Below are positions 18,126 to 26,198 of a DNA stretch of 63,073 bases, piece after piece. Origin of the DNA: Acidimicrobiia bacterium (GTDB taxonomy: Bacteria; Actinomycetota; Acidimicrobiia; Acidimicrobiales; AC-14). The notes under the pieces were generated by a model, which searched no databases, was not told where the DNA came from, and saw only the letters and a program-made list of their open reading frames with translations. The stretch spans positions 1-63,073 of the forward strand of contig JAHFUP010000020.1 of assembly GCA_023265025.1 (NCBI GenBank), in the 5' to 3' direction. The stretch's first letter is position 1. The number at the start of each line of letters is the position of its first letter. A program made the translations under genes and the position numbers.

Positions 18126-18449
18126 TCAGGGCAGGTCGGCTGCGGTGACGCCGCCAGCGTGGCCGGGGGGCCACTGGACCAGCTCGATGCGGTTGCCGTC
18201 GGGGTCGGCGACCATGGCGGTCCAGAAGTCGGATGAGCCGGCGTGTGAGGTGGGCTCGTCGACATCGACGCCCCGTCCGGTGAGCTGCGTGCGTGTAACC
18301 GCCATGTCGTCGACCTGGATGACCAGGTGGCGAAGGGGCGAGTCGCCGTCGGTCGGTGCGAAGTCGGGGTGGGAGACAAGCTCGAGGGTGACGAAGTCGT
18401 CGCCCCCCCAAACCGGTACGCCGTCGAGGAGCGGCATCGTCGAAGCCAT
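18126..18449 (-). CDS. VOC/glyoxalase-like protein, N-terminally short
   Basis: The 107-residue product ends with the second half of a vicinal oxygen chelate module: LRHLVIQVDDMAVTRTQL, TGRGVDVDEPTSHAGSS and the highly typical MVADPDGNRIELVQWP, where the Glu would be a metal ligand. The usual first beta-alpha-beta-beta-beta unit is missing; the N-terminus only has MPLLDGVPVWGGDDFVTLEL. It is therefore about 20-30 residues shorter than a normal one-module VOC protein and is probably a truncated gene in this decaying patch. Confidence 0.6.
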   Translation of the reverse strand: MASTMPLLDGVPVWGGDDFVTLELVSHPDFAPTDGDSPLRHLVIQVDDMAVTRTQLTGRGVDVDEPTSHAGSSDFWTAMVADPDGNRIELVQWPPGHAGGVTAADLP

Positions 18450-18601
18450 CGAGCACTGTCACGTCATTCGCCTCCTGGCGCCGGACGAGCTCCCCGACAA
18501 CATCCCTCGCGCTGCGTTCCCCCATCGTGTGATCCGAACTGGTGCGGGCGCATCTCGCCGTTCCTCTCGATGCGGGAGGGATCCGACCTGCCGAGCAGAG
18601 G

Positions 18602-19162
18602 TCAGTGCCGCACGCGATACGCCACGTGCACCGCGCCGTTGCCGAAGCGGCGCTCGTCGATGAGCTCGAGGTCCAGACGCAGATCGGTCGGGAAGGCCGG
18701 CTTGCCGGCGCCGACCACCACCGGGAAGAGCATCAACAGGAGCTCGTCCACAACACCGGCGCGTAAGGCGTGGGCGGCGAGGCCGGGTCCGCCCACCAGC
18801 AGGTCGGCCGACGACGCATCCTTCAAGGCCCGCACCTCGTCGGCCTCGAACGCCGGCACGATGCGCGTCCGCTTCGTGATCGTGTCGGTGAGGGTGGTGG
18901 AGTAGACGTGCTTGTCCGAGTCCTGCCACGCGGCGGCGAAGTCGGCCAGTATCGCCGACTCCTCGGCGAGCGACGGCTCTGTCTCCCAAACGGACATCGT
19001 CTCGTACATACGGCGGCCGAGCAGCTGGGTGCCGATGCCGCGCATCAGGTCGTTGTAGAACTCGTGCACATCCTCGCCAGGCATCGACCAGTCGAAGGAG
19101 CCGGTGGCGTCCTCCGTGAAGCCGTCTAGCGAGGTGTTGGTTGCGTAGCTGAGCTTCCCCAT
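18602..19162 (-). CDS. Dihydrofolate reductase family protein (RibD C-terminal-like)
   Basis: From the ATG at 19162 the product is 186 aa and begins MGKLSYATNTSLDGFTED, the usual start of actinobacterial RibD-C/DHFR-like proteins. Further family marks are LLGRRMYETMSVWE, ADLLVGGPGLAAHALRAGVVDE and LMLFPVVVGAGKPAFP. The fold binds NADPH; the physiological substrate of this subfamily is generally unknown. An RBS-like GGAGG precedes the ATG on the minus strand. The coding frame is intact in contrast to several neighbours. Confidence 0.85.
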   Translation of the reverse strand: MGKLSYATNTSLDGFTEDATGSFDWSMPGEDVHEFYNDLMRGIGTQLLGRRMYETMSVWETEPSLAEESAILADFAAAWQDSDKHVYSTTLTDTITKRTRIVPAFEADEVRALKDASSADLLVGGPGLAAHALRAGVVDELLLMLFPVVVGAGKPAFPTDLRLDLELIDERRFGNGAVHVAYRVRH

Positions 19163-19709
19163 GCGATCCTCCGAGCGGGTTGGCGTTGGCGGTTCGGACA
19201 TGTGCACGAGCCAACCAAAGCATTCTCCTCGCGACCGACGACTCATCGCTGGCGAACGGCTCGTCTTTCGAGCGCGCCTCGCCGAGGACGCTGACAACGC
19301 CGTGCTGGCCGCCGGGCATGACGACCGGCAGGCCCCTGCGGCGCTCTAGGCGCCGAGGAGCAGCGTCGCCCCACTGGCGTCGGGCGTGCCTCGCTCGATT
19401 GCCAGCTCACGACCGGGCGCATGCCGCTCGTCGGCGTGGGGAGGGTGGCCGATCGACCGGGGACGCCGCTGCAGCCGCTGCCCAACACCGCCGCAACCGA
19501 CCCCGACCTCGTGTCCCGGCGCCATGACCCGGCCTACGACCCCCAACGGTCGCTGCCCTTGTCGACTACGCCAGCACCCTCGCCGGCGGTGGCGGAGGGA
19601 CATCTCCCCGCCCCCGGGTGGCAACCTGGCTGATGGCGGTGGCCGTGAGACGACGAACCACGCTCTAGTGCCTTGGGCCCGGCAACTCTGTATGCTCATC
19701 TACACTTAC
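19163..19709. other. Stretch without a recognised gene
   Basis: Between the DHFR-like gene and the marR operator I see no frame with recognisable coding signal. A minus-strand frame ending RELAIERGTPDASGATLLLG near 19349 and another reading VLGEARSKDEPFASDES near 19300 may be fragments of lost genes. Divergent promoters for the flanking genes must lie here. Confidence 0.4.
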
Positions 19710-19721
19710 TGCATATATGCA
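19710..19721 (+). promoter_or_regulatory. Palindromic candidate operator overlapping the marR start
   Basis: TGCATATATGCA is a perfect 12-bp palindrome and contains the first ATG (19717) of the MarR-type gene. MarR proteins commonly bind short palindromes at their own promoters, so autoregulation is a reasonable inference. The surrounding bases are AT rich compared with the GC-rich window. Confidence 0.45.
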
Positions 19722-20202
19722 TACGATGCGAACGGACGACGCGCTGGTCGACGCACTTCTGGTGACTTCCCGTGCACTCGTGGGGGTCGCCGCTCGGTCG
19801 CTGGCCGACGCCAAGGACGTCACGCTCCCGCAGTTCCGCGCCCTCGTCGTGCTGGCGTCACACCCGCGTCTGACCGTTACCGAGCTGGCGGCGGCGCTCG
19901 ATATTCATGCCTCGACCGCGACTCGGATGTGCGACCGGCTCGTGGCGAAGCGGCTTGTACTCCGCCAGGCAAGGCCGGGTGACCGCCGAATCGTGGAACT
20001 GCGCCTGGCCGCCGGCGGCCGGAAGCTGGTGGATCGGGTCACCGAGCGGCGTCGGGAGGCGATCCGATCGATTGTCTTCCGCCTCCCACCGGGAGTGAGC
20101 GAAGCTGTCATCGAGGCGCTCGACGCGTTCGGCCGGGCCGCTGGCGAAGTCCTCGGCGACGACCCCTTCGGCTGGCAGCTGGCCTCAGCGACGCAGGCAT
20201 GA
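19717..20202 (+). CDS. MarR family transcriptional regulator
   Basis: The 161-aa protein has the winged-helix layout of MarR: a helical dimerisation start (DALLVTSRALVGVAARSL), HTH segment LTVTELAAALDIHASTATRM with recognition helix CDRLVAKRLV, and the wing RQARPGDRRIVELRLAAGG. ATG 19717 or 19726 can be used; the former lies inside the palindromic operator. Its stop overlaps the start of the ClC gene (ATGA), so the two form an operon and the regulator likely controls the channel. No ligand-binding residues can be named. Confidence 0.88.
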   Translation: MHTMRTDDALVDALLVTSRALVGVAARSLADAKDVTLPQFRALVVLASHPRLTVTELAAALDIHASTATRMCDRLVAKRLVLRQARPGDRRIVELRLAAGGRKLVDRVTERRREAIRSIVFRLPPGVSEAVIEALDAFGRAAGEVLGDDPFGWQLASATQA

Positions 20203-21914
20203 CCGCCGGGAGCACGAGATGGAGGCCGCCGGAAGGCTGGCGACCGGCGTGGGCCATAGTCGACCGTCGGAGGATCGCCGCACTGTCGAAGCGATCGCAA
20301 CAGGTCCTCCTGCTCGCCGGCACCACCGGGGCCGTCGTCGGCCTCCTCGTCGCCGGGTTCGACAAGGTGACGGTGACCCTGCTCGGGTGGATCCTCGGGC
20401 TGCCCACCCCGGTCCGGGTCGTCGCTCCAGGAGTCGGGCTCCTCGTCGCCGCCGGGTGTCTACGCCTCGGAGGGCGCAACACAACCCCCAGCACTTCCGA
20501 CGAATACATACGCGCCTTCCATGCCCGGTCCGGCCACGTCGACCTGCGAGCGGTCCCGGCCAGGATCCTCGCGGCGGTGGCGACGCTCGGCAGCGGCGGC
20601 CCGCTCGGCTACGAGGGTCCCGCGCTTTACGCCGGCGCCGCCGTGGGTTCGACGCTCCAGCGGCGCCTCAAACGCTACTTCTCCACCGACGAGTCGAACT
20701 TGCTCATGGTCGCCGGCGCCGCGGCCGGCGTCTCGGCGATCTTCAAGGCCCCCGTGACCGGGCTGATTTTCGCCCTTGAAGTGCCGTATCAAGAGGATCT
20801 CGCCCGACGGATGCTGCTGCCCGCCGCCATCAGCGCTGCAGCGAGCTACGTGGTGTTCGCCGCCATCGCCGGCACCGAGCCGATCCTGCCCATTGCCGGG
20901 CAGCCGCCCTTCAACCTCATCGACCTCGGTGGTGCGGCAGCCGTCGGGCTGGCCGCTGGCCTGCTCGCCCGCCTGTTCGTGGGCCTGATCCGAGAGGCGA
21001 AGCGTCTCTCCGTGCAAGGTACCGTGTGGGGGCGGGCCGCCGCAGGAGGTGCCGTGATCGGCGCGACGGTTCTGTTGGGAACGCTCCTCGGCGGGAGCGA
21101 CCTCGTGCTCGGCCCCGGCTATCGCGCGCTGCGCTGGGCCCTTGAACCGGACCGGGGCATCCTCGGGATCGTCGCATTGGGCACATTGCGAGTCGCCGGG
21201 ACCGCTGCGGTGGTGGGCGCCGGCGGTACGGGAGGGCTGTTCGTTCCTCTGGTGATCCAGGGCGCGCTCGTCGGACGGGTCATCGGCGGGATCTTCGACT
21301 CCGGGAACGCCACGCTCTTCCCCGTCGTCGGGATCGCCGCCTTCCTCGGCGCCGGCTACAGGGTGCCGCTCGCCGCCGTCGTGTTCGTGGCTGAGTTCAC
21401 GGGCCGCCCCGGGTTCGTCGTTCCCGGCCTCATCGCCGCCGTGGTCGCCCAGCTCGTCATGGGGCGGGCGTCGGTCTCCGAGTACCAGCTTGCCGGCCGG
21501 GTGGGGCACCTGGAGGGACGCTTACAGCTCCCGGTCTCGGCCGTCGTGTCGACGGAGCTCGGAACGGTGCCGCCGGATGCGTCGGTGCAGGAGTTCTTCT
21601 GGCAACACCTCGTCGGCACGCGCCAGTACGCCGTCCCGGTTGTCGACGGCGACACCTACCTCGGGCTGGCCGGCGCCGACGAGCTCGACCGCATGGATCA
21701 TGAGCGTTGGGAAGAGATCGCCGTCAAGGACGTCATGCGCACCGACGTGCCTGTCGCCACGCCGGCATGGACGCTGGGCGCCGCCATCGCCGCCATGGAA
21801 GAGGCCGGCACCGACCGCCTGGCCGTATGTCACGAGGGGCGCTTCGTCGGGGTGATCAAACTCAGCGACCTGGGGCAGCTGGACGAGATCCTCGATCGAA
21901 CCCCGCCGCAGTGA
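20199..21914 (+). CDS. ClC family chloride channel/transporter with C-terminal CBS domains
   Basis: The 571-aa protein has the ClC selectivity motifs: GSGGPLGYEGP, with the gating/proton Glu at residue 139, and GAGGTGGLFVP near residues 340-350. About ten hydrophobic helices occupy residues 30-430. Residues ~450-570 carry two CBS-type repeats (VPPDASVQEFFWQHLVGTR; VKDVMRTDVPVATPAWTLG), which in relatives bind adenine nucleotides and regulate gating. A gating Glu suggests an exchanger or proton-coupled mechanism, but the rest of the coupling residues were not checked. Coupled to marR upstream. Confidence 0.92.
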   Translation: MTAGSTRWRPPEGWRPAWAIVDRRRIAALSKRSQQVLLLAGTTGAVVGLLVAGFDKVTVTLLGWILGLPTPVRVVAPGVGLLVAAGCLRLGGRNTTPSTSDEYIRAFHARSGHVDLRAVPARILAAVATLGSGGPLGYEGPALYAGAAVGSTLQRRLKRYFSTDESNLLMVAGAAAGVSAIFKAPVTGLIFALEVPYQEDLARRMLLPAAISAAASYVVFAAIAGTEPILPIAGQPPFNLIDLGGAAAVGLAAGLLARLFVGLIREAKRLSVQGTVWGRAAAGGAVIGATVLLGTLLGGSDLVLGPGYRALRWALEPDRGILGIVALGTLRVAGTAAVVGAGGTGGLFVPLVIQGALVGRVIGGIFDSGNATLFPVVGIAAFLGAGYRVPLAAVVFVAEFTGRPGFVVPGLIAAVVAQLVMGRASVSEYQLAGRVGHLEGRLQLPVSAVVSTELGTVPPDASVQEFFWQHLVGTRQYAVPVVDGDTYLGLAGADELDRMDHERWEEIAVKDVMRTDVPVATPAWTLGAAIAAMEEAGTDRLAVCHEGRFVGVIKLSDLGQLDEILDRTPPQ

Positions 21915-21972
21915 ACCGCCATCGCTCAGGTTCAAGTGGGGTCGACCACGACGATGGAAGAAGTCTTGGCGG

Positions 21973-22160
21973 TCACGCCGGTGTTTGCTGGTGAAGCGCC
22001 AGGCGCCACTCTCCGTCCTCCCGCACATAGGTGCTGTCGACGAATGCGGTATACCGAGTCCCCGCCCGCTCGGCTACGACCTTGTAGACGACGGCTGCGC
22101 TGTCGCTCCCGAGGTCGACCGCCCGCTCGTCCGACAACCCGGAACCAATCCCAAGGAAAG
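21973..22160 (-). pseudogene. C-terminal remnant of an NTF2/SnoaL-like (DUF4440-type) protein
   Basis: The minus strand reads SDERAVDLGSDSAAVVYKVV, then ERAGTRYTAFVDSTYVRED and GEWRLAFHQQTPA before a TGA at 21973. This matches the last half of DUF4440/SnoaL-like proteins. An in-frame TGA lies upstream, no start codon is available, and possible N-terminal pieces (FYRRALARQFVVAW) are in another frame. The gene is therefore broken. The family folds into a cone-shaped barrel with varied functions. Confidence 0.5.
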
Positions 22161-22432
22161 CCGCGCATCGAATCGATCATCGTGCAGCGGTCGTCGATGA
22201 CCAGGCGACCACGAACTGTCGGGCCAGCGCTCGACGGTAGAACGCTGCGGCGGCGCACCTGAGGACGTCAACGCCTACCACTCAGAGGCTCAAGTTGGAT
22301 GAGGTCGTTTTTCAGGGACATCGTCCACTCGTCAGATATGCCGTCACCTCCACGGCACCTCGAGGGCAGGGAGACGGACGGGAGGAAACGGCACTTACCT
22401 CTCGCACTGCGAGCCGGGGCTACAACGGTGAC
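22161..22432. other. Stretch without a supported gene
   Basis: Apart from possible out-of-frame pieces of the NTF2-like remnant I see nothing supported here. Near 22386 lies one copy of a short dispersed repeat (AACGGCACTTACCTC). Confidence 0.4.
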
Positions 22433-22765
22433 GTGAAGCACGTCCAGGCGGCCGAGACTCCGACGGGTCAGCGCTATATGGTCGTCGCCGCGCCGCCGGG
22501 TTCGCTCCTTGACGCTGGCGCAGGTTCTACCCGGGGCGGCCCGACTGGAGGGGTCGTCGGCGTTGTCAGCGCTCTGTTCCGGGCAGTGCGGCCTGGATGG
22601 TGCATCGCCGTGAACCGGTGCGACCAGCACGGTCGCTCGACTGGTCCAGCCCATCGCGAACGCGTTCCAGATGAGGCAGCTGCCGAACGTCGCACGACCG
22701 CGATCATCGCGGCGATCGGCGAGGGTCGTTGGCCAGAGCCACCGTCGGCTGCGACCGACGACTAA
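22433..22765 (+). CDS. Small hypothetical protein (about 110 aa)
   Basis: A GTG start at 22433 gives MKHVQAAETPTGQRYMVVAA; an earlier ATG at 22295 is possible but its first 46 residues look non-coding. The C-terminal half WCIAVNRCDQHGRSTGPAHR...AIIAAIGEGRWPEPP has protein-like composition. No domain is recognised. A copy of the AACGGCACTT repeat lies about 45 bases upstream. Support comes only from composition, so this may be a chance frame. Confidence 0.35.
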   Translation: MKHVQAAETPTGQRYMVVAAPPGSLLDAGAGSTRGGPTGGVVGVVSALFRAVRPGWCIAVNRCDQHGRSTGPAHRERVPDEAAAERRTTAIIAAIGEGRWPEPPSAATDD

Positions 22766-22839
22766 CGGCACAAAGCGGTCGGTGCCGTTCAAGGAACTCG
22801 AGGCGTGGCGGACGTCCAACGAGCGAGGCAGCATAGGCC

Positions 22840-23250
22840 GTGTTCGACGCGCAGTTCCTGCACGACTACTGGGAGCATTGGCGGCTCGCTGAGGGCGACC
22901 GCGAGGAGCGCCTCCGTGCTGAACGGGGAAGCGTCGCTCACGAACGCGTCAGCGACGCCGTAGAGAGTGGCAATCCCGATGTGGTCGAGTTGCTGGTTGC
23001 GTTGGCGGAAGCCGCACCCTCTGATTCGGACGCTGGCTTGATCGGTGCTGGACCTCTCGAAGAACTGCTCTCGGTTCACGGAGCGCGACTTGTGACCCGT
23101 GACGGCGCTCAGCTTCTCGACGCCATCGACACCGGAGCGCGACGGAGCGCACGGTTCCGAAGAGCACTCAGGAGCGCGTACATGGGTGACGAGGTGCCCG
23201 CGCCGGTTAGAAGCCGTTTGCAGCGCTTTCTTGGGCCGCCAACGCCATAG
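22840..23250 (+). CDS. DUF6869-like protein (136 aa)
   Basis: The GTG start gives MFDAQFLHDYWEHWRLAEGD. The motif LIGAGPLEELLSVHG and the preceding ELLVALAEAAPSD match the layout of a family I know as DUF6869, whose members are small helical proteins with GAGPLExLL and no established function. The frame is intact. It stands alone on the plus strand between two hypothetical genes. Name recalled, not verified. Confidence 0.6.
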   Translation: MFDAQFLHDYWEHWRLAEGDREERLRAERGSVAHERVSDAVESGNPDVVELLVALAEAAPSDSDAGLIGAGPLEELLSVHGARLVTRDGAQLLDAIDTGARRSARFRRALRSAYMGDEVPAPVRSRLQRFLGPPTP

Positions 23251-23382
23251 GCAGCGGTTGATGCTGGGGCTAGCGGCGACACTCCCCGATTACCGACCGG
23301 ACAGCGACGAGGTCGACCCGATCACGATCGGCACGTCTGTCGGGGGCCCAACGCGACCCCGCAGTGGTGGCACGATGAACCC

Positions 23383-23757
23383 GTGCCGCCATGGGTCCGT
23401 GACCCAGAACTCCTGCCTGGAGAGCAAGTCGTCTGGCGTCGGTCGGTGAATCGAGAGCAAGGGTCGCTCCGGCAGATCGGCGGGAAGCTATTCCTCACCG
23501 ACCAGCGGCTGCTGTTCATGCCGAACCACTTTGACGACGCTACCGGCGGCGACGAGTGGGGCTGTCCGCTCGGCGACATCACGGCTGTTGGAGTGGAGCC
23601 GCGTCGGCCCGACGTTCCGTTTCTCGGGCGCACAGCCGCGCTACGCAGGCGCCTGCGGGTGGACCTCGGGAGCGGTGATCGTGAAGTCTTCGTCGTCAAC
23701 GGAGTGAACGAAGCAGTCAAGGTGCTTCGGGCCGCCACGGCAGCGGGGCGGGGCTAG
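23383..23757 (+). CDS. GRAM/PH-like domain protein (124 aa)
   Basis: Begins MPPWVRDPELLPGEQVVWRR and continues QIGGKLFLTDQRLLFMPNHF, the pattern of bacterial GRAM/PH-like domains (LxPGExVxxxxxxxxxxxxGxLxLTxxRLxF). Later strands (PLGDITAVGVEP, RLRVDLGSGDREVFVVNG) complete the fold. Such proteins are thought to act in membrane or protein binding; no catalytic role is expected. Intact and monocistronic. Confidence 0.65.
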   Translation: MPPWVRDPELLPGEQVVWRRSVNREQGSLRQIGGKLFLTDQRLLFMPNHFDDATGGDEWGCPLGDITAVGVEPRRPDVPFLGRTAALRRRLRVDLGSGDREVFVVNGVNEAVKVLRAATAAGRG

Positions 23758-23910
23758 GTGGGTCAGAATCCCTCGTGCCCGGCACGCTCGCTGCCGGTGG
23801 ACCGACCGGCATCGCTCCTCATGGGCGTTATCGCCCGAGGACGCCGAGCGCCAAGCCAAGGAGAACGGCACTTCCTCATTGCGCGCCGTGGTCCACCGGG
23901 AGGCCGCAGG

Positions 23911-24060
23911 CTACTGACGCCGCCTATGCCGAGCCCGCGCCCATACTGCAACGACGACCGCAGCCAGGGCACCCAGGATTCCGAAGTCTGCCCATCCATG
24001 GAGCGACCACTCAGCCGCCCTGCGAACTGACGGGTTCTCGTCCGGGTCCTCGTGGTCCAT
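23911..24060 (-). CDS. Small single-pass membrane protein (49 aa)
   Basis: The minus-strand frame from the ATG at 24060 encodes MDHEDPDENPSVRRAAEWSL followed by one hydrophobic segment (FGILGALAAVVVAVWARAR) and a short basic tail HRRRQ. An acidic N-terminus, Trp-rich interface and positive C-terminal flank are typical of a real membrane peptide. It has no close domain. Being short it could escape automated gene finders. Confidence 0.5.
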   Translation of the reverse strand: MDHEDPDENPSVRRAAEWSLHGWADFGILGALAAVVVAVWARARHRRRQ

Positions 24061-24180
24061 CGAATCAGGGTAAGGCGGGTCGGGCAGGAGACCTACCTCC
24101 TCCGGAGCCGTGACCGATCACAAGCGGCATATCTACACTTCTCCGTCGGTCATGCTGTGCTCCCGGACGGAGGTGGCTTG

Positions 24181-24279
24181 ATGCTCGACCGCCAGTGGGT
24201 GATAGGCGTCGTCGTGGTGCTCGTCGGCTTGGCGGTGGTGATCGGCGTTATCCTGTCCCTCGAGACCTACTTCTCGTAG
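24181..24279 (+). CDS. Very small membrane protein (32 aa)
   Basis: A strong GGAGG at 24169-24173 precedes the ATG at 24181. The peptide MLDRQWVIGVVVVLVGLAVV continues GVILSLETYFS, i.e. a single transmembrane helix with a charged start and an aromatic end. The RBS spacing (seven bases) is good evidence that it is translated. No function can be inferred. Confidence 0.45.
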   Translation: MLDRQWVIGVVVVLVGLAVVIGVILSLETYFS

Positions 24280-24398
24280 GCGACACGTAGACGCTCGGCC
24301 GGAGCGGACCAGATTGCCGGGAGGCGGCGTTACCGGCCGGGAGCCGGGCCATGAGGTCCGAGCAGGAGCGGCACGTACTGGTCAGTGAACCATCCCGG

Positions 24399-25187
24399 TC
24401 AGCCGGCATCCTCCGAGAGCAGATCCCGTTCGAGGCCCCGAGCGAGATTCCGCCAAGGGCCAGATGTCCAGGCCCTGGCATGGTCGTCGCCCGGCTTTGG
24501 CTCCACGTTGGCGACCAGATGAAACCCGGCCTCCCGATAGTCGATACCCTCATCTGCCTCGGGGCGGTAGTCGACCGTCCACCACGGCGGTGATGGACTC
24601 GGCGGCGGGTCGATGTCTGGCTTCTGTCGGTCAGCCACGAACGCGATCTGGGATGCTTCGGGCACAAGGTGGTCGGAGTAATTGAGCACCTTCAAGATCG
24701 GGGCGATCGAATGCCCGTCCTCATCTACCCGTGCCACTCGCACCAGCGCGTGGCGGCCGTTCGAGCCTTGAAACAGGAGGACGTCTCCTCGCTGGAGGTC
24801 GGTGACGTAGCGCCTCTTCGGCCGTCGAACGCGCTTGGGTCTCCGTTGCGGTCCGAGCAGTTGCGTCCGTACGCCATCGAGTACGGCGCTGCGTTTCATC
24901 CTCGTCTCGCCCTCGTCCCAGCGGTTCAGGTCTTCATCGCTATCGATGACGGCCAGCGCACTATCGCGAACGCCGCGCGTCAGTCGCCCCACCTCGGACT
25001 GAGAGGTCGCCAGCGCGAGCCAAACGACCGGCCCGTCCTGTTCATCAGACAGCAGTTCGTCGTAGCGCTCGAGGATGCGTCGCGCAGCCTCCTCGTCGTC
25101 GACACCGTCCTCGAGAAGGCTTCGGTAGTCGTCGCGGACATCACACGCAACGTCGTCCTCGAACAAGCCGAAACCCCAACTACCCAA
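24399..25187 (-). CDS. DUF4259-like protein with C-terminal extension (262 aa)
   Basis: A TTG start at 25187 is preceded by GGAGG at ideal spacing and yields MGSWGFGLFEDDVACDVRDD, the classic DUF4259 N-terminus (GxWGxGxFxxDxAxD). The domain spans about residues 1-110, ending near DLNRWDEGE. The C-terminal part has a small beta domain (LQRGDVLLFQGSNGRHALVR) and a Pro-rich tail. Longer in-frame starts upstream lack family similarity. Members of DUF4259 are often near immunity or toxin loci, but no partner is evident here. Confidence 0.72.
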   Translation of the reverse strand: MGSWGFGLFEDDVACDVRDDYRSLLEDGVDDEEAARRILERYDELLSDEQDGPVVWLALATSQSEVGRLTRGVRDSALAVIDSDEDLNRWDEGETRMKRSAVLDGVRTQLLGPQRRPKRVRRPKRRYVTDLQRGDVLLFQGSNGRHALVRVARVDEDGHSIAPILKVLNYSDHLVPEASQIAFVADRQKPDIDPPPSPSPPWWTVDYRPEADEGIDYREAGFHLVANVEPKPGDDHARAWTSGPWRNLARGLERDLLSEDAG

Positions 25188-25354
25188 CGCGTACCTCCGC
25201 TCCCTTCGCCCATCGCGTCTCTGCGTTGAACAGCAGGATATGGGGATCTCCACTCGGAGATACCCGGTGCGCCGGTCAGGACCGTCCAGCACCGACCGGG
25301 AACGGCACTTCCTCCCCGTTACCTATGCGCCCGCCAGGATGGCACCATCGGGGG

Positions 25355-25690
25355 GTGGAGGTCTTCTCGTGCGGTGACGAGGGAACTGTCCGAGCTCGGC
25401 TTCGATCCTTCGTACTCGAGATGGACGCCCGGAGAGAGCCCTACGGCTATGCCGGCGGCGAATCTCCAGAGCCGATCACGCTCCTTCCGGAAGAGGGTCG
25501 AACCGCGGTACTCAATCCAGGTACTGAGGTCGTCCTCTGCCTTCAGGACGGCGTGGCGTTCGACGAAGCGGTTGAGGCTGCCGCACAGGAGAAGCAGGAG
25601 ACGGTGTCTGTGATCCTGGTCGTATCCGGGACAGCTGAGATCACTCACTCCGGCTCCCAACTCGCCAAGGTCGATGGAGGAATTGCGCAG
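25355..25690 (+). pseudogene. Hypothetical protein apparently truncated at a recombination junction
   Basis: From a GTG at 25355 the frame reads MEVFSCGDEGTVRARLRSFV, then EMDARREPYGYAGGESPEPI and LNPGTEVVLCLQDGVAFDEA to VSVILVVSGTAEITHSGSQL. It then runs without its own stop into DNA that is the antisense of a histidine kinase remnant. The natural C-terminus therefore seems lost near 25680-25690. Function unknown. A copy of the AACGGCACTTCCTC repeat lies ~50 bases upstream. Confidence 0.4.
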
Positions 25691-26161
25691 GATACGCAGC
25701 GTCCGGTCGAGTTCGAGCAACTGGTAGACCTCGAAGTACACCCCGTCGACCGCCGGCAAGGGGATCCCGACAACAAGTTCCGGCGTTGCGCCGGACCGGA
25801 TGCGCTGGCGCCCGGCGCTCCCCGATTCGATGAGCTCGAACAGAGTCGCGGGAACGAGCTCCCGGGCCGCGGCGGCCGACGTGCCAAACCAGGTCGTGCC
25901 CTGGCGGAGGACCGGCGTCGAAACGGCTGGCAGCTGGATCGAGGTCAGGAGTCGCGGAACATCGGGCTCGGCCGAGGCCAGCGCGGTCCTTACCAGCCGG
26001 GCGTTGGCGTAGGTCTGCTTGAGCGCCGAGGTTTCCCGCTACCGGATGAGGTAGGACCGGGCGATCCCGTAGGTGAGAGATGCAAGTCCGGCGGAGAGGA
26101 GGAGCGCGCCGACCGCGAAGGCCAGCGTCACTCGGGTGCGAAGGCTCACCCGCCTCGTCAC
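25686..26161 (-). pseudogene. Sensor histidine kinase remnant (N-terminal half only, with an in-frame TAG)
   Basis: A GTG at 26161 opens TRRVSLRTRVTLAFAVGALL, a signal-anchor helix typical of kinases, to IARSYLIR, then TAG at 26041-26039 (codon 41) where related kinases have Gln. The same frame continues with kinase-like extracytoplasmic sequence (ETSALKQTYANARLVRTALA, VVGIPLPAVDGVYFEVYQL, LDRTLRILRNS) and then abruptly ceases to resemble a kinase. HAMP, HisKA and ATPase domains are absent. It directly follows the response regulator, so it was the cognate partner. Confidence 0.65.
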
Positions 26162-26198
26162 CCGACGACGCTCCCGGGGCGGCGGCCGTCGGACGCTG

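Noticed and set aside
18082-18525. A possible N-terminal half of the VOC protein in another frame (MGERSARDVVGELV)
   Set aside because: It does not resemble the start of a VOC module, so I kept the gene as truncated rather than frameshifted.
22268-22834. A minus-strand frame of 188 aa
   Set aside because: Arg/Ser-rich without motifs and antisense to better-supported frames.
24669-25229. A plus-strand open frame over the DUF4259-like gene
   Set aside because: The minus strand has a family match and an ideal RBS; this frame has neither.
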